From contig CAAGEZ010000013.1 of assembly GCA_900768995.1 (NCBI GenBank), positions 1 to 64,000 of the forward strand: a stretch of DNA of 64,000 nt, in the 5' to 3' direction. How positions within the stretch are numbered: the stretch's first letter is position 1; each line of letters starts with the position of its first letter. The notes beneath the pieces were generated by a model that was given only the letters and a program-made list of their open reading frames with translations, was not told the DNA's origin and searched no databases. Of the stretch, positions 17,873 through 26,795 are shown piece after piece. The position numbers were made by a program, and so were the translations under genes. Origin of the DNA: Oscillospiraceae bacterium (lineage in GTDB: Bacteria; Bacillota; Clostridia; Oscillospirales; Ruminococcaceae).

Positions 17873-19390
17873 ATGATGTATCCCGCAATAGAAGAGACAA
17901 AAGAATATCTTAAAAGCTACGGCACCGTACCGCTTTTTTACGAGCTGCTGACAGACAGCTTCACACCCGTAAGAATGTTCGCTATCCTCAAGGAAAATTA
18001 CGACAACTGCTTTATCCTTGAATCCGTGGACAACTCAAACAAATGGGGCAGATATTCCTACATCGGTCTTAACCCCAAGGCGGAGATACGTGTGAAGAAC
18101 AGGCAGGCGGACATAATTTATGCTGACGGCCACAAGGAAACAGCCGATGCCTCCGACCCCGTTAAGCTTTTCTCCCACATAATGGAAAAATACAAGTCCC
18201 CCAAGTTCATCAATTACCCCAAGCTCACAGGCGGTCTTATCGGATATTTCGGCTACGATATGGCGAGATATTATGAAAAGAAGCTCACAAATATCCCCAA
18301 CGATGACCTTGATATGCCAGACGCAAATATGTTCATCTACAATGAGCTTGTGGCTTATGACCACCTCTCAAACAGAGCCGTTATTATCCTCAATATGGAT
18401 AAGGAAGCAATTTCGGAGCTTGCGGAAAAGTCGGGCGAGAGCTTTGACATTGCAGCCGACAAGATGTATGAAAGACTTGGAGCAAAGGCTGAAAAGCTTG
18501 GCAAGCTCCTTTGCAGATACACTCCCGAGCCTGCGCCGAAAATGCTCACTCCCGCCGAGATAAAGGTAAATTCCAACTACACCAAAGAGCAGTTCTGCGA
18601 GATGGTGGACAAGTGCAGAGAGCATATTGTCGGCGGCGACATCAGCCAGATAGTTATTTCCCAGCGATTTGAAGCGGAAAATCCTCCCGCTCCCTTTGAT
18701 GTTTACAGAATGCTCCGCTCCACAAACCCCTCCCCCTACCTTTTCTACTTCGACCACAAGGATTACTGCATAGCAGGTGCATCGCCCGAAATGCTGGTGA
18801 GCGTTACCGACGGAACAGTCCTCAACAAGCCCATTGCGGGAACATACCCCAGAGGCAAGGACGCTGATGAGGACATCGAGTTTGAAAAGCAGCTCAAAGC
18901 TGACCCAAAGGAAAGAGCCGAGCACACAATGCTCGTTGATCTTGGCAGAAACGATGTTGGCAGGGTCTGCGCTCCCGGTACTGTAAAGGTAACGGACTTT
19001 ATGAGAGTTGAACGCTACTCCAAAGTAATGCACCTTGTGTCCGACGTTGAGGGACAGCTTGCAGAGGGCAAAACTCCCGTAGATGCGCTGATGTCCGTGC
19101 TCCCCGCAGGAACACTTTCGGGTGCTCCCAAGGTAAAGGCAATGGAGATAATCGACAGCCTCGAAAACGTAAAGCGTGGACTTTACGGCGGCACAGTGGG
19201 ATATATGGCATATAACGGCGACATCGACACCTGCATCGCCATAAGAACGGTGCTTTTCAGAAACGGCAAGGCATATGTTCAGGCAGGCGCAGGAATCGTT
19301 TATGACAGCGTTCCCGAGAATGAGTACGAGGAGACCAAGCGCAAGGCTGCGGCGGTCATAAATGCGATCAAGGCAGCGGCACAGATGTGA
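17873..19390 (+). CDS. trpE: Anthranilate synthase component I
   Basis: A 505-residue TrpE that makes anthranilate from chorismate with ammonia supplied by the TrpG domain of the next gene. The chorismate-binding C-terminal half is clear (GGDISQIVISQRFE, IAGASPEMLVS, AGTYPRGKDADEDIE, RNDVGRVC, LPAGTLSGAPKVKAME). ILESVD near the N-terminus matches the position of the Trp feedback-binding LLES motif. The frame extends back through the terminator of the T-box, but AAAGGA (17858-17863) fixes the ATG at 17873 (MMYPAIEE). Confidence 0.95.
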   Translation: MMYPAIEETKEYLKSYGTVPLFYELLTDSFTPVRMFAILKENYDNCFILESVDNSNKWGRYSYIGLNPKAEIRVKNRQADIIYADGHKETADASDPVKLFSHIMEKYKSPKFINYPKLTGGLIGYFGYDMARYYEKKLTNIPNDDLDMPDANMFIYNELVAYDHLSNRAVIILNMDKEAISELAEKSGESFDIAADKMYERLGAKAEKLGKLLCRYTPEPAPKMLTPAEIKVNSNYTKEQFCEMVDKCREHIVGGDISQIVISQRFEAENPPAPFDVYRMLRSTNPSPYLFYFDHKDYCIAGASPEMLVSVTDGTVLNKPIAGTYPRGKDADEDIEFEKQLKADPKERAEHTMLVDLGRNDVGRVCAPGTVKVTDFMRVERYSKVMHLVSDVEGQLAEGKTPVDALMSVLPAGTLSGAPKVKAMEIIDSLENVKRGLYGGTVGYMAYNGDIDTCIAIRTVLFRNGKAYVQAGAGIVYDSVPENEYEETKRKAAAVINAIKAAAQM

Positions 19391-19430
19391 CATATAAACT
19401 TTAAGCTCCAAAAGGTAAAAGTTTCGCTCA

Positions 19431-19762
19431 AGCCTTTTCAAAGGCTTGCGGGGTCGAGGGGCAGCGCCCTCGTCGCCGTCCGCAATGGTAAACAAAGTTT
19501 ACCGGCGAAATCCCCTATACGAAGGAGCTCCGCAAAAGGGTGAATTGAAAACAGTCCTGTGGACTGTTTTCAAGAGGGAAACGCCCTGCGATAGAGGGCG
19601 TTTCCCTCCCCTGGGATTGTTAAGGGTCGCAACCCTTAACATAATGCGTCCTTGACGCATTATACTAATAACCAATAAAACTGTAGACAAAAAATCTTCG
19701 CATAATCCATATATGCAAGATTATGCTCGATTTTTTGTACAGTTTTTAATTGGTTCTTAGTA
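19431..19762. repeat. Block of stacked hairpins between trpE and trpGD
   Basis: A 411-base gap inside the trp operon contains at least eight inverted repeats in series: 19431-19446, 19455-19472, 19487-19503, 19546-19572 (12-base perfect stem), 19576-19605 (12-base), 19619-19640 (9-base), 19641-19663 (10-base, perfect) and a 100-base imperfect inverted repeat at 19663-19762 whose arms are about 44 bases. The last looks like a miniature inverted-repeat element. No gene is credible here: the short frames are byproducts of the palindromes. The 14 outermost bases recur at 105-118 of the window. Confidence 0.8.
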
Positions 19763-19801
19763 TGAGATAAGTTTTATAGCAGATGAAAGGATCTGATAAA
19801 A

Positions 19802-21439
19802 ATGATCGTAATGATAGATAACTACGACAGCTTCACATATAACGTATATCAGGCAATGGCAAGCCTTTACAGTGACATTAAGGTTTTCAGAAATGACGAG
19901 ATAACCATTGACGAGATCGAAAAAATGAAGCCCGAAGCACTGGTAATTTCCCCCGGTCCCTCTTATCCCAAGGACGCAGGAATTTCCGTTGAGGCTATAA
20001 AGCATTTTGCAGGCAAGCTCCCCATTTTCGGCATCTGCCTGGGTCATCAGTCCATAGGCGAGGCTTTCGGCGGCAAGATCGTAAGGGCAAAGGCTCCTAT
20101 GCACGGCAAGGCTTCCGTCATAAAGCTTGACACTGCCTGCCCCATTTTCTCGGGTCTCCCCGAAAAGATAACCGCCGCAAGATATCATTCCCTCATAATC
20201 GAGCGTGAAAGCCTTCCCGAGTGCCTTAAAATAACCGCCGAGACCGAGGACGGCGAAATTATGGCTGTGGCTCACAGGGAATATCCCATTTACGGCGTTC
20301 AGTTCCACCCCGAGTCCATTCTTGCGGAAATGGGCGTGAACATCATCTCAAACTTCCTTACTCAGGTGGTAGGCGTTCAGACCACAGGGGCAGGCGTTGC
20401 ACCTATCCCGATGGATAAGCGCACGGCTCTCAAAAAGTACATCGCCAAGGCAGCTGAGGGCGACCTTTCCGAGGAAGAGGCATTCGATGCTATGAACATA
20501 ATTATGAGCGATGCCGCAACCCCTGCTCAGATATCCGCATTCCTTATGGCAATGAGAATGAAGGACGAGACCATTGACGAGATAACAGGCTTTGCAAAGG
20601 GTATGAGAAGCAAGGCGGCTGTGATAAACGGTTTCCGCTCCGCTATCGACATCGTCGGCACAGGCGGAGATATGGCAGGAACCTTCAACATCTCCACCAC
20701 CTCCTCATTTGTAATCGCCGCCGCAGGAATAAACGTTGCAAAGCACGGAAACAGAGCCGCATCAAGCAAGAGCGGCGCAGCAGACTGCCTCGACACCCTT
20801 GGCGTCAACATCAAGCTTTCCCCGGAAAATGCCGCAAAGTGCCTTGACAAAACAGGCATCGCATTCCTCTTTGCACAGGTTTTCCACGGCGCAATGAGAT
20901 TTGTGGCTCCCGTGAGAAGAGAGATCGGCTGCCGCACATTCTTCAACATCTTAGGTCCTCTCACAAACCCCGCCCTTGCGGATTACATCGTTCTGGGAAT
21001 TTACGACAACAAGCTTGCGGAGCTTATGGCGAATGTGCTCATAAAGCTGGGCATAAAGGGCGCAATGGTGGTAAACGGCAGCGACGGACTTGACGAGATA
21101 ACAATGACAGGCATCACCCACGTTTGCGAGGTAAAGGACGGCGCAATAAGCAAATATGACCTTGACCCCCACGATTACGGCTTTGAATACTGCACACCCG
21201 ACGACCTCAAAGGCGGCACTCCTGCCGAGAATGCCCGGATAACTCTTGATATCCTTTCGGGCAAGGAGCGGGGCGCTAAGAGAAACACCGTTCTTATGAA
21301 TGCAGGCTGTGCAATTTACTGCGCAGGCGGTGCAGAAACCGTAGCCGACGGCATAAAAATTGCCGCAGAAATGATAGACAGCGGCAAGGCTCTTAGCAAG
21401 TTTGAAGAGATGAAGGCATTTACCAACGAGGTGCAGTAA
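19802..21439 (+). CDS. trpGD: Fused anthranilate synthase component II / anthranilate phosphoribosyltransferase
   Basis: A 545-residue fusion. Residues 1-195 are a class I glutamine amidotransferase with nucleophile Cys79 (GICLGHQ) and the His169/Glu171 pair in FHPES. Residues 205-545 are TrpD with the PRPP/anthranilate motifs DIVGTGGDMAGTFNIST and KHGNRAASSKSGAADCLDTL. The enzyme supplies ammonia to TrpE and then transfers phosphoribose to anthranilate. Such fusions are known from enteric bacteria and several Firmicutes. GAAAGGA precedes the start at a normal distance; the stop overlaps the trpC start by one base. Confidence 0.95.
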   Translation: MIVMIDNYDSFTYNVYQAMASLYSDIKVFRNDEITIDEIEKMKPEALVISPGPSYPKDAGISVEAIKHFAGKLPIFGICLGHQSIGEAFGGKIVRAKAPMHGKASVIKLDTACPIFSGLPEKITAARYHSLIIERESLPECLKITAETEDGEIMAVAHREYPIYGVQFHPESILAEMGVNIISNFLTQVVGVQTTGAGVAPIPMDKRTALKKYIAKAAEGDLSEEEAFDAMNIIMSDAATPAQISAFLMAMRMKDETIDEITGFAKGMRSKAAVINGFRSAIDIVGTGGDMAGTFNISTTSSFVIAAAGINVAKHGNRAASSKSGAADCLDTLGVNIKLSPENAAKCLDKTGIAFLFAQVFHGAMRFVAPVRREIGCRTFFNILGPLTNPALADYIVLGIYDNKLAELMANVLIKLGIKGAMVVNGSDGLDEITMTGITHVCEVKDGAISKYDLDPHDYGFEYCTPDDLKGGTPAENARITLDILSGKERGAKRNTVLMNAGCAIYCAGGAETVADGIKIAAEMIDSGKALSKFEEMKAFTNEVQ

Positions 21440-22224
21440 TGATTCTTGATGATATAACCGCAAAGAGGAAGATACAGCTTGAAAGGGAAATGGCAAAAAC
21501 ATCTCCCGAGGAGATGAAAAAACGTGCCGAAGCCGCAGAATTTCCAGTTCACAGCCTCAAAAATGCCATTGCCGCAGAGGGGCTTTCGGTGATCGCTGAG
21601 GTAAAAAAGGCATCTCCCTCAAAGGGACTGATACAGCCCGATTTTGACCCCGTTAAAATTGCCTGCGAATACGAAAAGGCGGGAGCAAGAGCCATATCCT
21701 GCCTCACCGAGGAGCATTATTTTCAGGGCTCATCGGAATATCTGGCGGAAATACGGAAAAATGTGAATATCCCCGTTCTGAGAAAGGATTTCATATTTGA
21801 CCCCTATCAGATATATGAAGCCAAGTCAATCGGTGCGGACGCAATACTTCTCATCGCCGCAATCCTCACAGATGACGAGTTCAAGCCACTTTATGAGCTT
21901 GCCCACAGTCTCGGTCTTGACGTTCTCTGCGAGGCTCACACCGAGGAGGAGGTAAACCGCCTTGTGAATATGGGCTGCGACATCATCGGCGTGAACAACC
22001 GTGACCTTAAGACATTTAACGTTGATATCGCAAACACCGCAAGGCTCGGCAGGCTTATACCCGAGGACACACTTCTTGTCTGCGAAAGCGGTATAAAGAA
22101 CAATGATGATATGAAATATGCAAGGAAAAGCGGCGCTGACGGCGTGCTCATCGGTGAAACGCTTATGAGAAGCGGTCTTGGCGGCATTTCCGAGTGTATG
22201 AAGTTGCTGAGGGCAGGAGTATGA
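21439..22224 (+). CDS. trpC: Indole-3-glycerol phosphate synthase
   Basis: A 261-residue TrpC, a (beta/alpha)8 barrel that closes the indole ring of CdRP. Motifs: SVIAEVKKASPSKGLI with the catalytic Lys, ISCLTEEHYFQGS, VLRKDFIFDPYQIYEA, IIGVNNRDLKTF and SGIKNNDDM. It overlaps trpGD by one base and trpF by four (ATGA), which points to tight translational coupling. Confidence 0.96.
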   Translation: MILDDITAKRKIQLEREMAKTSPEEMKKRAEAAEFPVHSLKNAIAAEGLSVIAEVKKASPSKGLIQPDFDPVKIACEYEKAGARAISCLTEEHYFQGSSEYLAEIRKNVNIPVLRKDFIFDPYQIYEAKSIGADAILLIAAILTDDEFKPLYELAHSLGLDVLCEAHTEEEVNRLVNMGCDIIGVNNRDLKTFNVDIANTARLGRLIPEDTLLVCESGIKNNDDMKYARKSGADGVLIGETLMRSGLGGISECMKLLRAGV

Positions 22225-22841
22225 TAAAGCTCTGCGGAATGAGACGCACCGAAGATGTGCGGATAATAAACGAGTTTCTCCCCGATTATATGGGAATGAT
22301 ACTCACTCAGGGCTTCAGGCGGACAGTGGACATTTACACCGCAAAGCAGCTCTCAGCCCTCACCGACAGCCGCATAAAAAAAGTGGGCGTGTTCGTGAAT
22401 GAGCCTATAGATAATGTCAGGCGAATTGCCGAACTGCTTTCCCTTGACGTGATACAGCTCCACGGCGACGAGGACAGGGCATATATCCGCTCCCTTGACG
22501 GCATATGCGAGATATGGAAAGCAGTCAGGGTGCAGAGTGCTGAGGACATATACCGTGGAGAAGAGCTTGGCTGTGATATGCTCCTCCTTGACAGCTTCGT
22601 TAAAGGAGCTGTGGGCGGCACGGGCATTACAGCTGACTGGGACATCATAAAAAATACACACATCTCTCTCCCCTATTTTCTCGCAGGAGGCATAGGCGAG
22701 CATAATATAGCAAAGGCTCTCGAAATATCCCCGAACATCGACCTGTCAGGGTCGGTTGAGACCGACGGCGTAAAAGACAGGGAAAAAATTCGCAGGATAA
22801 CAGAGCTTTACCGAACAGAAAGGAAGAACCATAATGAATAA
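22221..22841 (+). CDS. trpF: Phosphoribosylanthranilate isomerase
   Basis: A 206-residue TrpF. It begins MIKLCGMRRTEDV, with the catalytic Cys in KLCG, and carries VIQLHGDE and LLLDSFVKGAVGGTG. The catalytic Asp is in the latter. The ATGA overlap with trpC fixes the start at 22221, although the frame is open nine codons further upstream. It overlaps trpB by eight bases. Confidence 0.95.
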   Translation: MIKLCGMRRTEDVRIINEFLPDYMGMILTQGFRRTVDIYTAKQLSALTDSRIKKVGVFVNEPIDNVRRIAELLSLDVIQLHGDEDRAYIRSLDGICEIWKAVRVQSAEDIYRGEELGCDMLLLDSFVKGAVGGTGITADWDIIKNTHISLPYFLAGGIGEHNIAKALEISPNIDLSGSVETDGVKDREKIRRITELYRTERKNHNE

Positions 22842-24024
22842 AGTTGGAAGATTCGGAGAATTTGGCGGGCAGTACGTTCCCGAAACGGTTATGAACGCCG
22901 TTCACGAGCTTGAAGAAGCCTATGACAAATACAAAGACGACCCCGATTTCAAGGCAGAGCTTACCGACCTTTACGTAAACTACGCAAACCGCCCCTCAAT
23001 GCTCTATTTCGCAAAGCATATGACCGAGGACCTTGGCGGTGCAAAGGTGTACATCAAGCGTGAGGACTTAAATCACACAGGCGCTCACAAGATAAACAAT
23101 GTTCTCGGACAGATACTCCTTGCAAAGCGTATGGGCAAAAAGCGCATAATTGCCGAAACGGGAGCAGGTCAGCACGGCGTTGCCACCGCCACAGTCTGCG
23201 CTCTTATGGGTCTTGAATGCTGCGTGTATATGGGCGAGGAGGACACTAAGAGACAGTCCCTGAACGTTTACAGAATGGAGCTTCTCGGCGCAAAGGTCGT
23301 TCCCGTCAGCAGCGGCACATCTACCCTAAAGGACGCTATAAACGAGGCAATGCGTGACTGGTGCACAAATATCGAGAACACATTTTACTGCATCGGCTCC
23401 GTAATGGGTCCCCACCCATACCCCGAAATGGTAAGGGATTTCCAGAAGATAATCGGTGAGGAAATAAAGTCTCAGATGCTGGAGCGTGAGGGCAGGCTCC
23501 CCGACTGCGTTGTTGCCTGCGTAGGCGGCGGCTCAAACGCTATGGGCGCATTCTATGACTTTATCCCCGACAAGTCCGTCCGCCTCGTGGGCGCAGAAGC
23601 CGCAGGCAGAGGAATAAACACCGCCGATACCGCCGCAACCCTTTCCTGCGGCAGCGTCGGCATTTTCCACGGAATGAAGTCAATATTCCTCCAGGATAAA
23701 TTCGGTCAGATAGCTCCCGTTTACTCCATTTCCGCAGGTCTTGACTACCCCGGAATAGGCCCCGAGCACGCAAATCTCCGGAAAACAGGCAGAGCGGATT
23801 ATGTTGCCGTTACCGATGAGGAGGCCGTTTCCGCATTCGAATATCTTTCAAGAACCGAGGGTATTATCCCAGCTATTGAATCCGCCCACGCAGTTGCGGC
23901 GGCAATGAAGATAGCTCCCGAAATGGGCAAGGATCAGACCATTGTCATAAACCTTTCGGGCAGAGGCGACAAGGACGTTTACTCCGTTGCCCGCTACAGA
24001 GGTCACAACATTGAAAATTCATAA
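22834..24024 (+). CDS. trpB: Tryptophan synthase beta chain
   Basis: A 396-residue TrpB1-type subunit that joins indole and serine. The PLP Schiff-base Lys is Lys86 in HTGAHKINN; the phosphate loop is VGGGSNAMG. EDLNHTGAHK and LLAKRMGKKRIIAETGAGQH are standard. It works as the alpha2-beta2 complex with TrpA, encoded 12 bases downstream. Confidence 0.97.
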   Translation: MNKVGRFGEFGGQYVPETVMNAVHELEEAYDKYKDDPDFKAELTDLYVNYANRPSMLYFAKHMTEDLGGAKVYIKREDLNHTGAHKINNVLGQILLAKRMGKKRIIAETGAGQHGVATATVCALMGLECCVYMGEEDTKRQSLNVYRMELLGAKVVPVSSGTSTLKDAINEAMRDWCTNIENTFYCIGSVMGPHPYPEMVRDFQKIIGEEIKSQMLEREGRLPDCVVACVGGGSNAMGAFYDFIPDKSVRLVGAEAAGRGINTADTAATLSCGSVGIFHGMKSIFLQDKFGQIAPVYSISAGLDYPGIGPEHANLRKTGRADYVAVTDEEAVSAFEYLSRTEGIIPAIESAHAVAAAMKIAPEMGKDQTIVINLSGRGDKDVYSVARYRGHNIENS

Positions 24025-24036
24025 GGAGGAATAGCT

Positions 24037-24822
24037 ATGAACCGTATAGATAAATGCTTTGAAGAGCTTAAAGCCGCAGGAAAAAAGGCGCTTGTGACCT
24101 TTATCACCGCAGGCGACCCCGATATGGACACCACCGTTAAGACCGCTCTTGAAATGTTTGACAAGGGCGCAGATATAATCGAGCTTGGCGTGCCCTTTTC
24201 CGACCCTATCGCCGAGGGCGTTACCATTCAGAAGTCCTCTCTCCGTTCACTGAGAGGCGGCACCACCCTTGACAAAATTTTCACCGCAGTTGATGATATC
24301 CGTGCCAAGACCGACAAGCCCCTTATCCTTATGATGTATCTCAACACCATTTTCGTTTACGGCACCGACAGATTTTTCGCTCTCTGTAAGGAAAAGGGCG
24401 TTGACGGCGTAATTGTTCCCGATATGCCTTATGAGGAACGTGAGGAGATACTCCCCTATGCGCAGAAGTACGGGGTACATAACATCAATCTCGTTTCCCC
24501 TGCATCTCACGACAGAATAAAGCGCATTGCCGCCGATTCCGACGGATTCCTCTACTGCGTTTCATCAAACGGCGTAACAGGCGTCCGCTCCGAGTTCAGG
24601 ACCGATTTTGATGAATTTTTCGGACTTGTGAGAGAGAATGCAAAATGCCCCTGCTGCGTGGGCTTCGGCATTTCAAGCCCCGAGCAGGCAAAAAAAATGT
24701 CCGCCTACTGCGACGGAGTCATCGTCGGAAGTGCAATTGTCCGCATTATGGAAGCAAACGGCGTGAACTCACCAAAGCCTGTGGGTGAGTTTGTTAAGAG
24801 CCTTAAGGACGCTATGGAATAA
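24037..24822 (+). CDS. trpA: Tryptophan synthase alpha chain
   Basis: A 261-residue TrpA that cleaves indole-3-glycerol phosphate. FITAGDPD and IIELGVPFSDPIAEG contain the catalytic Glu and Asp. AAGGAGG precedes the ATG. It is the last gene of the trp operon. Confidence 0.97.
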   Translation: MNRIDKCFEELKAAGKKALVTFITAGDPDMDTTVKTALEMFDKGADIIELGVPFSDPIAEGVTIQKSSLRSLRGGTTLDKIFTAVDDIRAKTDKPLILMMYLNTIFVYGTDRFFALCKEKGVDGVIVPDMPYEEREEILPYAQKYGVHNINLVSPASHDRIKRIAADSDGFLYCVSSNGVTGVRSEFRTDFDEFFGLVRENAKCPCCVGFGISSPEQAKKMSAYCDGVIVGSAIVRIMEANGVNSPKPVGEFVKSLKDAME

Positions 24823-24844
24823 TATAACACAAAGATTATAAAAC

Positions 24845-24874
24845 AAGCCGCTCCCGATCACTCGGAAGCGGCTT
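24845..24874. terminator. Shared terminator between trpA and the GGDEF-EAL gene
   Basis: AAGCCGCT (24845-24852) pairs with AGCGGCTT (24867-24874), with further pairing inside. The genes converge here, so it may serve both strands. Confidence 0.7.
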
Positions 24875-24886
24875 TCATATTACCAA

Positions 24887-26584
24887 TTATCCCTTATCCG
24901 TATAAAACTCCCCGTCAGTGAGCCTTGTCTCAAACTCTCCCTTGGGCAGGGGACGATCAAACAGGAATCCCTGAGCCATACTGCAATTCACATTTCTGAG
25001 GAAATCCGCCTGAGACTTTGTCTCAACGCCCTCGGAAATAGCCTCCATATTAAGCTCGTTCACCATATTGACAATATTTTTGACAACTATCCTGTCGGTG
25101 GAAATGCCGCCGTCAGCTTCGTTTATATTGGTAAAGAAGGACTTGTCCAGCTTGATAACATCGACATCAAGGTCTTTTAAGAGGTTGAGAGAGGAATATC
25201 CCGTTCCGAAATCGTCGATAGATGTGCCCACACCGTTTTCTTTCATCACGTCCACAAAAACGCTCATTGCGTTAAGGTCATCGGAGCCTGTCATCTCGGT
25301 AAGCTCAATTTCAATATACTTTCCGCCGATGCCGTATTTCTTGATAATGCCGATTATCCGGTCGGCAAGGCGCTTGTTGTGAAGATGATTCTTCGAGAAA
25401 TTCACCGACACCTTTACAGGCTCAATGCCCGCATCAAGCCAGCCCTTAATGTCCTCGCAGACCCTTTCAAGCACATAGAAATCAAGCCTGCATATCGAAC
25501 CCTCGCTTTCCAGCACGGGGATAAATTCCATAGGGGGAACGACCTTGCCGTCACGTATCCATCTGCAAAGAGCCTCACAGCCGCAGAGCTTGTTGTCATC
25601 AAGATTTACCTTAGGCTGATAATACACCTCAAATTCCCTGCTTTCGAGAGCCTTGGGGAAAAGTGTGGATATGGTCTTCCTGTGATTTGACTCTTCAAGA
25701 AGCACCGGCGAAAAATAAACAACGTCCTTGACCCTGTCAGACCTTGCATTTATGTAGGCAATGGAAGAGTTGTTCATAATGTCCGATACCGTATCATTCT
25801 GACACGCCTCGTAAATACCCATTCGCAGCCTAAGGTCATAAGCCTGAGTAATCTCACCCTCACCCATTTCAAAGGAAAGTGCGTCAATAAAAACACGGAG
25901 ATCGTTGACTCTGCCCTTTTTGATAAGCAGGATAAAATTATCGCCGCCAAGACGGGCAAATTTTCCGTCAGTGCCGATAAACCTGCTCATAGACTCCGCA
26001 AACCGCTTCAGAAGAATATCTCCCTGCCTGCTGCCGTAAACCTTGTTAACGTACTTGAAATTCTTAATGTTCATAAATGCCGCAGCGTAATTCACAAGCT
26101 CGCCCTTTGCCGCAAGCATACCAACATAGCGGGTAAAGCCGTCGGTATTGGCAACCCCTGTCAGATTGTCGGTGAACCTGACTTCTTCCATAAGCTCAAC
26201 AGCCTTTGCCCTGCTGCAAAGGAGGCAGCAGGTCTTTGCAATAAGCTCCATAGCCTGCTTTTCAGCCTCATTCCATCCGATGCCCTTTTCGGGATATACC
26301 GAAACGGACATAACTCCGCCCTGCTTTGAAACCATACTTACGGCAGCAGCACTGTCCTCATATCCCGCAGGAGAGGAATAAAGCTCTGTGTCACCGAGTT
26401 CCGCTGTCTTAATTTTGTCCGATGCTGCCTTTACTGAAAGGACAGCCCTTCCAAGTCTGATATTTTCCGCAACATCGCCAAGAGCCTGACGGATACATAG
26501 CACAGCCCTGCCGATATCATCTGTATTTGCACTAATTTTCCCCAAGAAATCAAGAACGCAGCCGCCGAATCCACAGCTTTCCAT
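24887..26584 (-). CDS. GGDEF-EAL protein, likely c-di-GMP phosphodiesterase
   Basis: A 565-residue soluble protein in three parts. Residues 1-140 are a small GAF-like sensory region without membrane segments. Residues about 140-290 are a GGDEF domain with a degenerate active site (RLGGDNF at 213-217; Asn replaces the catalytic Glu). Residues about 310-555 are an EAL domain with its key residues: Glu337 in CEALCRW, VNFSKNHL, ELTEM, DDFGTGYSSL, KLDKSF and EGVET. It should therefore hydrolyse c-di-GMP, with the GGDEF part acting as a GTP sensor if at all. GAAGGGG and AAAGGG precede the ATG. Function in motility control is inference. Confidence 0.88.
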   Translation of the reverse strand: MESCGFGGCVLDFLGKISANTDDIGRAVLCIRQALGDVAENIRLGRAVLSVKAASDKIKTAELGDTELYSSPAGYEDSAAAVSMVSKQGGVMSVSVYPEKGIGWNEAEKQAMELIAKTCCLLCSRAKAVELMEEVRFTDNLTGVANTDGFTRYVGMLAAKGELVNYAAAFMNIKNFKYVNKVYGSRQGDILLKRFAESMSRFIGTDGKFARLGGDNFILLIKKGRVNDLRVFIDALSFEMGEGEITQAYDLRLRMGIYEACQNDTVSDIMNNSSIAYINARSDRVKDVVYFSPVLLEESNHRKTISTLFPKALESREFEVYYQPKVNLDDNKLCGCEALCRWIRDGKVVPPMEFIPVLESEGSICRLDFYVLERVCEDIKGWLDAGIEPVKVSVNFSKNHLHNKRLADRIIGIIKKYGIGGKYIEIELTEMTGSDDLNAMSVFVDVMKENGVGTSIDDFGTGYSSLNLLKDLDVDVIKLDKSFFTNINEADGGISTDRIVVKNIVNMVNELNMEAISEGVETKSQADFLRNVNCSMAQGFLFDRPLPKGEFETRLTDGEFYTDKG

Positions 26585-26734
26585 TTCCCTTTTCCCCTTC
26601 CGAAAAAATATATAATTCCAATGTTATTTAAATATTATATCACACTATGAAAACGTTGTCAATTGTAATAATGTTCAAAATTGTCAAAACACTGCACCGT
26701 TATTACAGCATAATAGGCATTTGCCTGAACAAAA

Positions 26735-26763
26735 ACAGACCCGTCCGAACAAAACGGGTCTGT
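26735..26763 (-). terminator. Terminator of the glg operon
   Basis: ACAGACCCGT (26735-26744) pairs with ACGGGTCTGT (26754-26763), followed on the minus strand by TTTTTG. It ends the glgB-C-D-A transcript. Confidence 0.85.
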
Positions 26764-26795
26764 CTGTTAATTGTGAACCAATGTTTATATCAGAA

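Noticed and set aside
19446..19690. Short frames of 63-69 residues on both strands within the hairpin block
   Set aside because: They are produced by palindromes, lack ribosome-binding sites and overlap each other.
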